Part shown: positions 45,526-55,613 of the stretch, piece by piece
Layout of the letters: every line of letters starts with the position of its first letter
How positions within the stretch are numbered: position 1 is the stretch's first letter
Assembly: GCA_016868315.1 (NCBI GenBank)
Contig: VGHE01000009.1
Coordinates: 60,877 to 124,876 of the forward strand
Direction of reading: 5' to 3'
Source: Betaproteobacteria bacterium
Lineage (GTDB): Bacteria; Bdellovibrionota_B; Oligoflexia; Silvanigrellales; Silvanigrellaceae
DNA length: 64,000 nt
Notes under the pieces: generated by a model
Told to the model about the DNA's origin: nothing
Seen by the model: the letters and a program-made list of their open reading frames with translations, nothing else
Database searches by the model: none
Translations under genes and position numbers: made by a program

Positions 45526-48183
45526 ATGGCCAAGGCTGAAAAGCGCGGAAACGAACGCAGTATCTGGCGCAGCGCGGGACAGCTGGCCGTGTCCGTCGAA
45601 GACAGGTTTCGATTCACATTGGTGGTCGCATTTATTGTATTGGGGCTGCTAGGTTCGGGGCTTCTCTTCCAAATGACTAGCCGACAAGCATACCAATTTA
45701 GTCTTGAGGCAGCCGATGTAGCCGTCTCCCGATGGCATACAAATATCTCGGGTGGCTACGGACAAGTCTTCAATCCGAGCTTTAACTCATCTGCTGATGA
45801 TGTTGCCCCCGCTCTTTTGGAGTCTAATCGGGTAGTGCCTCAACAAATGCTGCCAGAGCAGATGACTCGAGGAGAAATCGCATATGCAAAGCAGCTCAAC
45901 GGCGAACCCCTTTGGATTATAAACCAACACCCGCTTATCGAAAATGGCACTTCGCTCGTACTCGGTGAGCGCGATTATCCAGAGCTCAGAATTGCTCGAG
46001 AAACCTTTCAGTTTCAGCGGTGGCTTGTCGGCGCTCTTCTGCTTGTTCTGCTCGGAGCCTGCACGGCTTTCTTTTTCTTTAATAAACATTTCGTTTTCCG
46101 ACCATTGAAAATTCTGCGCGAAGCTCTTCTTAATCGAAGGATGACCGAAGTCGCGAGCATCAAACAACAGAAGTCAAAGATCCGAATCGAGCGTCTCGAG
46201 GAAAAATCTCGTTTCCCACTTGAACAATTCGACAGTGACGAGTTCGGCCAAATAGCCCTGATTCTCGAAGATCAAGACCGCAGACAAAAAGCTCTGAGAC
46301 AACACTGGCTCAAAAGCTTTAACACAATCAACGAGCCCATCGCAGTTTTCAACAGCTCAGGACGACTCCGCCACATCAACGCATCCATGGAAGAGTTTCT
46401 CGATGAGCTTGGACTCTCAGCGGATCTCGTAGAAAGCATGACAGCGCACGGATTCGTGGTAGCATTCCTGCAGATGGACGAAGAAATTGCGCAAAAAATT
46501 GAGCAAGTCGTGAACCAGGCTTACCCGCGTATTTGTTCACAGCCCTGTTCAGTCGAAACACCCGAGGGTAACCGGGCATTCCGGTATTCGATTGCCACAA
46601 TCGCAAATCATGGCGAGCGATTTGCAGTTTTCTCACTTGTTCGGGAACAGGCCTCTGCACGCGGAAACTCTATTGAAGATGTAATTCTAGAGCAATGCAA
46701 CAACCAACTCAAAACCATCCATCGCATTCAGCACAGCTTGCGTCATCAAACACGAGGTCGTGATGAGAGCATCGCCCACTTTTGTGAATCATTGATCGAC
46801 AACATTCACAACCTTCTCGAGTTTTCAAATTCAATTAATCCTTCACTTGCATCCCACAAGGTCGAATTCAATCTCAGACACTTCTTCCGGGAAGTTCAGA
46901 GCTCGATGGAAGGCCTGCTGAAAATTCAGCTCGATTATTCCCAGGGAATACCAAACTTCGTGGTGGGTGACCCAACTCATTTACGCCAGTTTTTAAAGGG
47001 AGTGTTCCAATCCTGCCAGGAATCAAACTCGTGCGAAAGCTTGATGCTGGACGTGAGCTACAGCAACTCCGACCGAAATCTTCTTATTTCAATCTGCTCA
47101 AGCGATGGCTCACCCATTTTGCGTGACCCTTCTTTAGCCCTATTTGTACAACATTACTTTCCATTCCTCGGGCTTCGGAATATTTCTGAGGAAGAACTTC
47201 AATCCTATGAATTTCTCCGCGTTTCGATTGCTGCTCCGGCGGGTGCCAACCGCGTTGAGAATCTCGCGCTTGACCTCTCAAACCGACAATTGCCTGCAAC
47301 GCTCTACATGGTGAGCGATGAACTAATTCCCGAGAACGTACACAACGTCATTGCTGACCTAAATCAGGTGGAATGTGAATTGCTCACACCATCGGAATTT
47401 ATTGAGCGCAATCCAGATGCACACAATTCTTGCTTGTTGCTGTTTATCACCAACAGCCAAAAACTTAAGGACAAGCAGATTCAGAAAGTGATTAACCACG
47501 GCAGGAGCTCTAAAATACCAGCAATACTTCTGAGCCAACAGCCTCGACGCGGAGAATCTATTACGGCATTGCGCCTCGGATTTGTGACCTATCTCACACT
47601 CCCGATGCAGCAAGAGGAGTTCCTCAAACTGCTGATTCTAACCATGAACAAATCCGTTCGTGAAAGTGTTGGCAAGCTTGGGCTGCTCACCAAACATACC
47701 GTAAGAGATATCATTCCCTCTCTTGGAAAGGTTCTACTGGGGAACATATCCAAAGATCATCTCAACACTGGTTCCATGTTACAGAAAACTCTGCAGACAA
47801 TTGGCTTCACTATTTCCGAAGCCAGCACAGTTCACAGTTTCTTCGAGCTTCTTCACAAAGGCAATTACGAGTATGTGATTTGCCCCGAAGATCTAACTAC
47901 TGGTCTGCAACGGCGTATTCAGGTCAGCCTAAAAGGCATTCCCTGTCTGGTTTTCGGCGAGCCTCAAAATGCATTCGAGACATCAGCAGCGGAGAGTCGC
48001 CAAGGTATTGCTGCGGTGCCCTGGCTTAAAATTGATGATCCAAGTTGCGAACAGGCGGTGCGCAAGACCCTCGATGCCGCAAACACATATGAAATCGAGC
48101 GAGCCGAATTCAAGCTGTCTGACGAAGAGAACATCGAGGAAAATACAGACCAAGAAAAAGATCCGTACGACCTCGCAATATAA
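45526..48183 (+). CDS. Membrane-bound degenerate hybrid histidine kinase with two pseudo-receiver domains
   Basis: 885 residues from an ATG with GGGAGA upstream. Order: membrane helix (about 30-50), periplasmic sensor domain (51-164), membrane helix (165-186), HAMP-like linker, PAS-like domain (about 262-370), kinase-like region (380-580), and two receiver-like domains (about 591-700 and 735-850). The kinase core keeps the scaffold (VVGDPTHLRQ before the N box) but has no H-box HE, no N-box Asn and no GxG boxes. Neither receiver has the Asp-Asp pocket or a clear phospho-Asp. It is probably a signalling pseudoenzyme. It is divergent from rho. Confidence 0.72.
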   Translation: MAKAEKRGNERSIWRSAGQLAVSVEDRFRFTLVVAFIVLGLLGSGLLFQMTSRQAYQFSLEAADVAVSRWHTNISGGYGQVFNPSFNSSADDVAPALLESNRVVPQQMLPEQMTRGEIAYAKQLNGEPLWIINQHPLIENGTSLVLGERDYPELRIARETFQFQRWLVGALLLVLLGACTAFFFFNKHFVFRPLKILREALLNRRMTEVASIKQQKSKIRIERLEEKSRFPLEQFDSDEFGQIALILEDQDRRQKALRQHWLKSFNTINEPIAVFNSSGRLRHINASMEEFLDELGLSADLVESMTAHGFVVAFLQMDEEIAQKIEQVVNQAYPRICSQPCSVETPEGNRAFRYSIATIANHGERFAVFSLVREQASARGNSIEDVILEQCNNQLKTIHRIQHSLRHQTRGRDESIAHFCESLIDNIHNLLEFSNSINPSLASHKVEFNLRHFFREVQSSMEGLLKIQLDYSQGIPNFVVGDPTHLRQFLKGVFQSCQESNSCESLMLDVSYSNSDRNLLISICSSDGSPILRDPSLALFVQHYFPFLGLRNISEEELQSYEFLRVSIAAPAGANRVENLALDLSNRQLPATLYMVSDELIPENVHNVIADLNQVECELLTPSEFIERNPDAHNSCLLLFITNSQKLKDKQIQKVINHGRSSKIPAILLSQQPRRGESITALRLGFVTYLTLPMQQEEFLKLLILTMNKSVRESVGKLGLLTKHTVRDIIPSLGKVLLGNISKDHLNTGSMLQKTLQTIGFTISEASTVHSFFELLHKGNYEYVICPEDLTTGLQRRIQVSLKGIPCLVFGEPQNAFETSAAESRQGIAAVPWLKIDDPSCEQAVRKTLDAANTYEIERAEFKLSDEENIEENTDQEKDPYDLAI

Positions 48184-48206
48184 GTTCAGTCTATTGTGGG
48201 TTTTCA

Positions 48207-48242
48207 GCGCCTGAATAAAACTCTTTAGCGAAATTCAGGCGC
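48207..48242. terminator. Hairpin between convergent kinase-like gene and rocD
   Basis: GCGCCTGAAT and ATTCAGGCGC form a perfect 10-bp stem with a 16-nt loop, overlapping the last codons of rocD. It lies exactly where two genes converge. No strong U-tract follows on either strand, so it may act as a processing or pause hairpin. Confidence 0.5.
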
Positions 48243-49476
48243 CGCGCACCACTGAAAAAACCTCAGTGATCTGCTCGAGCGCCCATTCCATTGCGTCGTC
48301 GCCAATAACAAGCGGTGGCGCGAAGCGGATTGTGGTTGAGCGGGTTTCTTTGGCCAAGACACCTCGCAAAGCAAGCTGCTCAGAATAATTACGCGCAGGC
48401 CCAGCAGAAGACTGGAGTTCAATTGCATTGAGAAGGCCTTTTCCGCGAACCTCTTTTACTACGGACTTTGGAAGTGCGGCTGTGAGGCGGCTTCTGAAGC
48501 GCTGGCCGAGAGTTTCGGCACGGCCAGCAAGATTTTCATCTTGAAGAATACGCAGTGCCGTGCGCGACAGCGCACAAGCAAGCGGGTTACCTCCGAATGT
48601 GGAACCGTGATCGCCGGGCTTCAACAAACCAAGGACGGCATCTGTGCCGACCACTGCAGAGATAGGATAGAAGCCACCACCCAGAGCTTTTCCGAGAATC
48701 AGAAGCTCCGGCGCGCAGTTTTCATGTTGAAAGCAGAAGGTCTTGCCCGTGCGGCAGAGCCCCGTTTGGATTTCATCGGCAATGAATAAAAAATTGTGCT
48801 CTTTGCAGATCCGGTCGCACTCTGCGAGGTAGCCCGCGGGAGGAACAATTACACCAGCTTCACCTTGGATAGGCTCAACAAGAAATCCAACCGTATTCGG
48901 CGTAATAGCCTGCCGCAATGCCTGCGCATCACCGTAAGGAACAATTTTAAAACCACCCGTGAATGGGCCAAAATCGGCGCGGTATTGAGGGTCAGAGGAG
49001 AAACCCACAATCATTGTCGTTCGACCGTGAAAGTTAGAATCACAGACAATGATTTCGGCCTGTTCGGGAGCCACTTTCTTTGTCCGGTAGCCCCACTTGC
49101 GGGCTAGCTTTACTGCTGTTTCAACCGCTTCAGCTCCAGAGTTCATGGGTAGCGCACGTTCCATCCCGCAGAACTCAGTCAACTCTTTCAACCAAGGGCC
49201 GATTTGATCGTTGTAGAAGGCTCGGGAAGTCAGGGTAATGCGTCCGGCCTGCTCCATGAGGGTTTCCACCATGCGCGGGTGAACATGCCCCTGATTGACT
49301 GCGCTATAGGCGCTCAACATGTCTAGGTATCTGCGACCATCCACATCCCAGACCCACTCGCCCTGCCCGCGAGCCAGAACCACCGGCAATGGATGATAGT
49401 TATGAGCTCCGTGCATGTCATTGAGCTTGATATGATTACGTCCCACGCTAGAAAGAGGGAGATTCATGTCTGCCAT
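48235..49476 (-). CDS. rocD: Ornithine aminotransferase
   Basis: 413 residues, class III PLP aminotransferase. It opens like ornithine aminotransferases (HGAHNYHPLPVVLARGQGEWVWDVDGRRYLDMLSAYSAVNQGH) and has the SNFHGRT, IADEIQTGLCRTG and PLP-Lys ILGKALGGG motifs. The enzyme interconverts ornithine and glutamate-5-semialdehyde, linking arginine, proline and glutamate metabolism. CAGGAAG precedes the ATG. Acetylornithine aminotransferases are related, but the N-terminal sequence favours RocD. Confidence 0.92.
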   Translation of the reverse strand: MADMNLPLSSVGRNHIKLNDMHGAHNYHPLPVVLARGQGEWVWDVDGRRYLDMLSAYSAVNQGHVHPRMVETLMEQAGRITLTSRAFYNDQIGPWLKELTEFCGMERALPMNSGAEAVETAVKLARKWGYRTKKVAPEQAEIIVCDSNFHGRTTMIVGFSSDPQYRADFGPFTGGFKIVPYGDAQALRQAITPNTVGFLVEPIQGEAGVIVPPAGYLAECDRICKEHNFLFIADEIQTGLCRTGKTFCFQHENCAPELLILGKALGGGFYPISAVVGTDAVLGLLKPGDHGSTFGGNPLACALSRTALRILQDENLAGRAETLGQRFRSRLTAALPKSVVKEVRGKGLLNAIELQSSAGPARNYSEQLALRGVLAKETRSTTIRFAPPLVIGDDAMEWALEQITEVFSVVRGA

Positions 49477-49595
49477 TGTGTTCTTCCTGTTTTGGCCTGT
49501 TCAACGTTTTGCTGTTGGATCTTGTCAACACATCAATACCGGAGCATATGGGTGAAGAAAAGTGTGTCCGACGTTTCTTTGCAAGGAACCAGAGC

Positions 49596-49982
49596 ATGAT
49601 CTCAAAAAATGGCAACTCCGATTATTGCTGGATTCATATCCGGGATGTTTACACGTTTCTGTATCTTGGGGCGAATCCGCACGAACAAAAGGTAGGGCAG
49701 AACCTGAAAGTGGATTTGAGTGTCCAGGTTCCCTACAGAGACACCCAAGACAATCTCGAGAACGTTATAGATTACAGCAAGATTATTGAACGCGTGCAGA
49801 CCTCTATTGAAGGCTTCGGGCGGGTCAACCTTCTCGAGTATCTCGCAGAACAAGTACTCGACGTCATTCAGGCTGAATTCAAAGGTGTACGCGCAGCTCG
49901 CCTCACTCTTTACAAAGCATTTGTTCCATTGAGTCACTTCACCGGTTCAGTAGCCATTGAGGTAGAACGCAGCTTTCACTGA
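49596..49982 (+). CDS. folB: Dihydroneopterin aldolase-like protein (FolB family)
   Basis: 128 residues. IHIRDVYTFLYLGANPHEQKVGQNLKVDL matches the FolB/FolX start, including the conserved Glu near GANPHEQ, and VIDYSKIIERVQTSIE and LLEYLAEQVLDVI match the middle. FolB converts dihydroneopterin to 6-hydroxymethyl-dihydropterin in folate synthesis; FolX epimerises the triphosphate. The ATG at 49596 has AAGGA upstream; in-frame sequence further upstream lacks similarity. It is divergent from rocD and converges on rpoD across a strong hairpin terminator. Confidence 0.85.
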   Translation: MISKNGNSDYCWIHIRDVYTFLYLGANPHEQKVGQNLKVDLSVQVPYRDTQDNLENVIDYSKIIERVQTSIEGFGRVNLLEYLAEQVLDVIQAEFKGVRAARLTLYKAFVPLSHFTGSVAIEVERSFH

Positions 49983-50032
49983 TGGCCGAGCTGAGCCGGC
50001 GCCTACAGCATCACCAAAGCACAACACACAGA

Positions 50033-50075
50033 AAAAGCCCGGGCTCCATGATTGCTCAAGGAAACCCGGGCTTTT
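50033..50075. terminator. Bidirectional intrinsic terminator between folB and rpoD
   Basis: AAAAGCCCGGG and CCCGGGCTTTT form a perfect 11-bp stem with a 21-nt loop, giving a GC core and a T-run on both strands. It would end the folB transcript on the plus strand and the rpsU-dnaG-rpoD transcript on the minus strand. Confidence 0.9.
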
Positions 50076-50099
50076 CAGCGACCGTAAAGCAAACCGAAA

Positions 50100-52742
50100 T
50101 CAGCTCTCGATGAACGCCTTGAGCTTCTTCGAACGACAAGGGTGACGCAACTTGCGCAATGCCTTGGCTTCGATCTGACGAATACGCTCGCGCGTAACGT
50201 CGAAGCTTTGTCCAACTTCCTCAAGAGTATGATCCGTTTTCTCGCCGATTCCAAAGCGCATCCGCAAAACCTTCTCCTCACGCGGGGTGAGGGTCGCAAG
50301 CACCTTTTTGGTTTGATCGGAGAGGCTTTGGTTCGCAACGATGTCCACAGGCGCACCACGCGTTTTGTCCTCGAGGAAGTCACCATAATGGTTGTCTTCC
50401 TCTTCACCGATCGGAGCTTCAAGCGAGATAGGCTCACGCGCAATTTTCATGACCTTACGAACCTTCTCGAGGCTCATATCCATGCGCTGTGCAATTTCCT
50501 CAGGAGTGGGTTCACGACCCATTTCCTGAACGAGATAACGGCTTGTGCGCACCATTTTGTTGATGGTTTCGATCATGTGCACCGGAATACGAATTGTGCG
50601 CGCCTGGTCGGCAATCGCACGGGTTATGGCCTGGCGGATCCACCAGGTCGCATAGGTACTGAATTTATATCCACGCCGGTATTCGAACTTCTCAACCGCT
50701 TTCATGAGGCCAATGTTGCCCTCTTGAATGAGGTCGAGGAACTGCAGACCGCGGTTCATGTACTTCTTAGCGATCGAAACCACCAAACGGAGGTTGGCTT
50801 CAATCAGCTCGCGCTTGGCATCTTCAGCCTGGCGGTTAGCCGTGCTGACGACCTGATACATCCGCGGAATTTCCTTCCTTTGGAGGAAACAGGCGTCTTC
50901 GCTGCCACGAATGGTATTTTGTGTGTTGACGTAGGAGCGCTTACAGGTCTCCCACTCGCGCTCGGAGAGGAAATTCACTTCAAGCGGACGAGGCGCATCG
51001 GCATCGGCGTATGCTCTGAGTTTGGTTTCATCCATGCGGGTGCGGTAGCGAAGCTTGTTGAGCTCCTTCTCGACATCGGCAACAGCCTTCGCATGCATAT
51101 CCAGCTCAGAAGTGATCTGTTGGATGATGCGGCGGTTGATATTGATTTCTTTCACGAGCTCAAACATCTGCACGCGCGCGTCAGAAAGCGACGCCTTGTC
51201 TGCGGGAGTTGCATTTTCGATGTGCTCGAATCCGTACTTATCTTCGATTGCTAGCGCGACCTTTGCCTGCTGCAAAAATCCCTCGACCAATGCACGCACA
51301 CGCGCCGTTTGTCCTTCATCGGTTGCTTGATCTTGCTCGTCGTCAAAGCCCTTCACAAGGTTCTTCGCCTTAATGGCTCCGTCGAGGAATTTCTGACCGA
51401 TATCAGTGATGTGTCGCACACCCAGACGAAGATTCACGAGGTGCTGCAAAAGCTTGTTTTCTTCGTTTTCAATTTTCTTAGCGATTTCAACTTCGCCATC
51501 GCGCGAGAGCAGCGCAACCTGACCCATCTTTCTCAGGTAGATACGCACAGGGTCGTTGCTGCGACCAAGTGAGGAATCAAGGTCTTCTTCTTCAGCTGGC
51601 TCAGCACCGAAATCGTCGTTGGAGAAGATGTCGTCATCGGAGAGAGCTGCGCCTTCTTCTGGCTCGGCATCGAGATCTGGGCCAATATCTTCAAGATCCG
51701 CATCGAAGTCTGCTGAAGGCTCGACGTCCTCCATATCACCTTCTTGTGAACCCTCTTCACCACCCAGGCCTGCGCCCTTTTTCTTCGCCTTTTGATTTTT
51801 ATCAGATGCGCTGGCTCCATCCACGCTGCGACCAGCCGCAGCTCCCTTCTTCGGCGCAGATTTCTCCTTGCCGGCGGCAGCAGGAACAGCCTCGGCCTTG
51901 CCTGCACTCGACTGATTCTTTCCTGCTGCCGGCTTTGCTGCTGCAGATTTGGTTGTCTCAGTTTTCGTGGGAACAGCCTTGGGAGTGGTCTTTGCATTGA
52001 CCTTCTCGCTGTCGGCAGACGTTTTTTTCTTATCCGCAACTGGTGGAACAGCCTTCAAATTTGCTTTGGTAGCTTTAGCTGGTGCTGCAGGTGCAGCCCG
52101 TGCCACAGTCGCTGTTTTAGAAGGCTGCGGTGCAGCAACGGGTTTCACAGCTTTGCTGATTGGCTTTTGCTCAGGTGCTGCTGCTGCTGCATTGGCAACC
52201 TTCTTCGGTTGAATGACCGCAGCCGTAGATGCCTTTGCTTTGGCTACGGGCATTGGCTTGGTCGCAACACGAGCCGGCGTCTTCTTCGCGGGCACCGCTG
52301 GCCTAGCCACAACTGGTTTAGCTTTGGATACAGGCACAAACTTCGCAGGCTGCTTTTTGAGGTTTGCAGAGGCAACTCTCTTGCTCAGCGGCTTGCTCAC
52401 TGGCTTTTTGTGCGCAGGATGCGCCTGAACTTTCGGTTGCTGTTTGGCAGCCACTTTGCTCATAGGTTTTGCTGTTGCACGCGCAGCTGCCGAGCTTTTC
52501 GAGGGCGCTACGGCTTTCTTCGCAGCTGTCTGACGCACAGGCACCGATACTTTAGCGGCTGGCTTTTTTGGCATCGGTTTAGCATTACGCGCTTTTGCCG
52601 CGTTGACTTTCGATGCGGCAGCCTTGGCTTTTGCAGGCGTAAATTTATTGCCCGACTTCTTCGCAGAAGAGCCTAAACTTTTACCGGATTCACGGCCTTT
52701 CTTAGAGGATTTTGAAGACGACTTTCCCTTGTTTGAAGCCAT
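50100..52742 (-). CDS. rpoD: Primary sigma factor (sigma-70) with histone-H1-like N-terminal extension
   Basis: 880 residues. Residues 1-326 are almost wholly Ala, Lys, Pro, Val, Ser and Thr (for example [19 protein letters not shown]), like histone H1 tails. An acidic stretch follows (327-390). Conserved sigma regions begin near 394: 1.2 ([21 protein letters not shown]), 2 ([27 protein letters not shown] and [17 protein letters not shown]), 3 ([12 protein letters not shown]) and 4 ([34 protein letters not shown]). Typical RpoD proteins have 500-620 residues. GGGAG precedes the ATG. It is the last gene of the rpsU-dnaG-rpoD operon. Confidence 0.96.
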   Translation of the reverse strand: MASNKGKSSSKSSKKGRESGKSLGSSAKKSGNKFTPAKAKAAASKVNAAKARNAKPMPKKPAAKVSVPVRQTAAKKAVAPSKSSAAARATAKPMSKVAAKQQPKVQAHPAHKKPVSKPLSKRVASANLKKQPAKFVPVSKAKPVVARPAVPAKKTPARVATKPMPVAKAKASTAAVIQPKKVANAAAAAPEQKPISKAVKPVAAPQPSKTATVARAAPAAPAKATKANLKAVPPVADKKKTSADSEKVNAKTTPKAVPTKTETTKSAAAKPAAGKNQSSAGKAEAVPAAAGKEKSAPKKGAAAGRSVDGASASDKNQKAKKKGAGLGGEEGSQEGDMEDVEPSADFDADLEDIGPDLDAEPEEGAALSDDDIFSNDDFGAEPAEEEDLDSSLGRSNDPVRIYLRKMGQVALLSRDGEVEIAKKIENEENKLLQHLVNLRLGVRHITDIGQKFLDGAIKAKNLVKGFDDEQDQATDEGQTARVRALVEGFLQQAKVALAIEDKYGFEHIENATPADKASLSDARVQMFELVKEININRRIIQQITSELDMHAKAVADVEKELNKLRYRTRMDETKLRAYADADAPRPLEVNFLSEREWETCKRSYVNTQNTIRGSEDACFLQRKEIPRMYQVVSTANRQAEDAKRELIEANLRLVVSIAKKYMNRGLQFLDLIQEGNIGLMKAVEKFEYRRGYKFSTYATWWIRQAITRAIADQARTIRIPVHMIETINKMVRTSRYLVQEMGREPTPEEIAQRMDMSLEKVRKVMKIAREPISLEAPIGEEEDNHYGDFLEDKTRGAPVDIVANQSLSDQTKKVLATLTPREEKVLRMRFGIGEKTDHTLEEVGQSFDVTRERIRQIEAKALRKLRHPCRSKKLKAFIES

Positions 52743-52874
52743 GTATAACTCCCCCACACTCGACACAGAAGCCGAAGGGCTCAACTTGAGACCCGCGTTT
52801 TAGAAACCAGAAACAATGTCCGAAACACTTACACATATTCATGAGAAAGAAATAATGCAAGCCCCTAAAGACAC

Positions 52875-55031
52875 TTACCCCGGGACTCTCTGAACGAACT
52901 TCTGATACCGACGCACCCGCTCGGCCGCCAGCTTGCGGAGCCTCTGTGAGAGACCGTCACGCTCCCGAACCTCGTCTTCAGAATCCTCAGTAAGTAACTT
53001 AATCTCACGGTTTGTTTGATCAATTTCTGAATCAAGATAAGCCAATTCGAGCTGTGCAAGGGTTCGGCTCATCAGCGCTCCCAAACCATTGCGGGCTCTA
53101 GACACCCCAACATCCCGCACAGTCATGCGCACAAAGGGCAAATTCACGGGATCAAACAGGTCGTCGGGGTTGCGCAGCTGCGGCTTCACAAAACCTCCCT
53201 GACCTGGCTCCAGCACCCCGCGCACCCATGCGTCGAGGCCCGCCTCAAGCAGCGCTTCCGGGTCGAGAGATGCAATCGCCTTTATAAGAGGCAGGGTGCC
53301 CCTCACACCGGGCGAAGCCTGGGTGCTATCGATCAAAGCCAGCTCACGCTCACTTTGCAATTGTACTTCGCTCCAGGCAAGACAGGCAGTTGCGACATCA
53401 GGACTCATTCCATGGGAGAGGAGCTGAGCAAGCACGACTTCATCCATCGGCTCATCGCTCTGCCGACCCTGCAGCACATTCTGTAGCCGCGCGGGCAACA
53501 TGGAGAAGAAGGAATGCGCAAAAGCAATGAGAAAGCAGGCTTCATCAGCAGATCGCACTGCCAGAGCTTTCACACCTCCGTTCTCTCCAACAGTTTCTGT
53601 CTGCACTGAAGGGAACGACTGAGCAGAGCTTAAACTACCAGAGCCAGTTGCTGCGTTAGTTACACCAGTTGTCGTGCTGCGCGCCTCGGGTGCAGAGGGG
53701 GCAGACCCGCGCTGTGGCTGGAGCGACACACCCGAGGTCAATGTGGCCACCGATGACAAACCAAGCACCACCGCGACGGATTCCAAGGTAATTTCGCGCA
53801 CTGCAGCATCTGGGTTTCGCATGACAATGGGAACAAACTCAGATTTTATCTTTCTCACCTGAGCTTCACGGCTATTGCCCTGTGCCAGATGAAAATCGCA
53901 AACCCACTGCGAGAGTGGCTGAGCCCGATCAAGAAGCTGTTTGAACGCCTCAACCCCTTTGTCGCGAATGAATTCGTCGGGGTCTTTTCCCGAGGGCACG
54001 TTCACATACTGCAGCTCGACCAAATTCAAAGGAAATCCGATCTCAAAAGTCCTGCGCGCCGCATCTCGGCCAGCGCTGTCGCTATCGAAGCAAATCACAA
54101 CGCGCTTGGTTAGGCGTGCAAGCTTTTTTAGGTGATCGGGAGTCAGTGCGGTTCCGAGAACGGCAACGACATTCAAAAAACCAGCACGCGCAAGTGCCAA
54201 ACAATCCATGTAGCCTTCGACGACAACAACGCAGCCAGCCTGCACGATTGCAGTGCGCGCCCGATGCAAATTGAACAATGTCTTTGACTTTTGAAACAAC
54301 GGGGTTTCGGGAGAGTTCAAATATTTTGGGGGCGTGTTTCGACCTGGAGGAGGCGGCTTAAAAACTCGCCCCCCCAAGGCAATAGGGTTGCCCTTGTCAT
54401 CACGAATAGGAATCATGATGCGATCGCGGAAAAAATCGTACCACTCCTCGGCGCTCTCTCGCTTTTTCAGAAGCCCGGCTAACTCCAATTGCTGGTTTGA
54501 CCAACCGCGCTTTTCTGCCATTTTTAAAAGCACATTATTTGCTGGCGAAAGCCCAATTTCCCAATCCTTGATGTTTTCTTCGGTGAAGCCTCGTGCGTGA
54601 AGATAGTCAAGCGCAGAGGCGCCATCCTTCGTCCAGAGGTACTTGGCATAAGCCCGAGTGACTTCAGTCATCACATGCGAGAGGTTGCGTCGCTCTTCAC
54701 TGGCAGCTTTGTCTTGCTCGCTCTCTTTGCTGTTGTTTTCGTAATCGAGATTAAAATTGAAGCGGTTTGCAAGGGTTTCGACGGCATCCAGAAAACCACT
54801 GCCGGTTCGGTTCATCTCAAAATCTATCGCGTTGCCGTGCGCTTTACAGCCGAAGCAATGGTAGTGCTTTTCATCGACAAGAAAAGAGGGTGAAGAATCC
54901 TCGTGGAAAGGGCATTTGCCCATTGCGCGGGCTCCGCTCCGCCGTAATTGCACAGTGAGCGAAACGACATCAATCAGATTGATTCGCTCGAGGAGGGCAT
55001 CGATGGAGCTGCGGCGGATTCTGCGCGTCAT
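52875..55031 (-). CDS. dnaG: DNA primase
   Basis: 718 residues. The N-terminal CHC2 zinc finger is CPFHEDSSPSFLVDEKHYHCFGC (about 40-62). The RNA polymerase domain and TOPRIM fold follow, with VVVEGYMDCLALARAG and the metal-binding CFDSDSAGRDAA. The C-terminal helicase-binding domain is Ala/Ser/Gly-rich before a helical end. DnaG makes RNA primers for replication. The ATG at 55031 is chosen because MTRRIRRSSIDALLERINL matches other primase starts; its ribosome-binding site is weak. It lies between rpsU and rpoD. Confidence 0.95.
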   Translation of the reverse strand: MTRRIRRSSIDALLERINLIDVVSLTVQLRRSGARAMGKCPFHEDSSPSFLVDEKHYHCFGCKAHGNAIDFEMNRTGSGFLDAVETLANRFNFNLDYENNSKESEQDKAASEERRNLSHVMTEVTRAYAKYLWTKDGASALDYLHARGFTEENIKDWEIGLSPANNVLLKMAEKRGWSNQQLELAGLLKKRESAEEWYDFFRDRIMIPIRDDKGNPIALGGRVFKPPPPGRNTPPKYLNSPETPLFQKSKTLFNLHRARTAIVQAGCVVVVEGYMDCLALARAGFLNVVAVLGTALTPDHLKKLARLTKRVVICFDSDSAGRDAARRTFEIGFPLNLVELQYVNVPSGKDPDEFIRDKGVEAFKQLLDRAQPLSQWVCDFHLAQGNSREAQVRKIKSEFVPIVMRNPDAAVREITLESVAVVLGLSSVATLTSGVSLQPQRGSAPSAPEARSTTTGVTNAATGSGSLSSAQSFPSVQTETVGENGGVKALAVRSADEACFLIAFAHSFFSMLPARLQNVLQGRQSDEPMDEVVLAQLLSHGMSPDVATACLAWSEVQLQSERELALIDSTQASPGVRGTLPLIKAIASLDPEALLEAGLDAWVRGVLEPGQGGFVKPQLRNPDDLFDPVNLPFVRMTVRDVGVSRARNGLGALMSRTLAQLELAYLDSEIDQTNREIKLLTEDSEDEVRERDGLSQRLRKLAAERVRRYQKFVQRVPG

Positions 55032-55118
55032 AAGAATGGTCGTAGAAAAAGAAAGGGGAGGACGCAAGTTCCTCCCCAACTCTTCAGCCCTTCAAATGGG
55101 GGCTGTGCAGAATAAGCA

Positions 55119-55316
55119 TTAGGCTCCGAGCTTCTTCAGCTTCTTGAGGGCGCGCTTACGAGCTGCCATGCGCTTACGCTTGATCTTCACGGAAGGCTTT
55201 TCGTAATGCTCACGCTTACGGACTTCAGAGAGGATGCCTGCTTTTTCGCACTGCTTTTTAAAGCGGCGCATTGCGCTTTCGAAGGCTTCGCCTTCTTTCA
55301 GTTTGACGACTGGCAT
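55119..55316 (-). CDS. rpsU: 30S ribosomal protein S21
   Basis: 65 residues, very basic, starting [41 protein letters not shown], the standard bS21 sequence, with a Lys/Arg-rich tail. GGGGGGTGA lies upstream of the ATG. It heads the rpsU-dnaG-rpoD macromolecular synthesis operon, linking translation, replication and transcription initiation, an order known from E. coli. Confidence 0.96.
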   Translation of the reverse strand: MPVVKLKEGEAFESAMRRFKKQCEKAGILSEVRKREHYEKPSVKIKRKRMAARKRALKKLKKLGA

Positions 55317-55613
55317 TGTATTCACCCCCCTTCGTTCGCTTTTTTGTGCCCCAAGCCTCGGGCTCGGGTGCTTTCGCGAGGATGGGTGGCATAACAAGAG
55401 CTCGCACAGGATTCAAGCTAGGCGCCTCATAATTCTCAGGACGGGAGGCCGTAATTTGAAGTCACCCCGCCCAAGCGAATGTAAATAATTACAATCACAA
55501 GACAAATAACCATTTCTCAATTCGCAATGAGAATAATTCGCACTTGTTTCAGCAGTTTTAACTGGTTCGAGAAGCTCTACCAATGGATTGCTGTTCTCTA
55601 GCGGAGGTTTCAG

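Noticed and set aside
50142..51254. 370-residue plus-strand open frame opposite rpoD
   Set aside because: Antisense to conserved sigma regions; no family features.
51792..52676. Cys/Arg/Leu-rich plus-strand frame opposite the RpoD tail
   Set aside because: It is the mirror of the Ala/Lys/Pro repeat coding; composition is an artefact.
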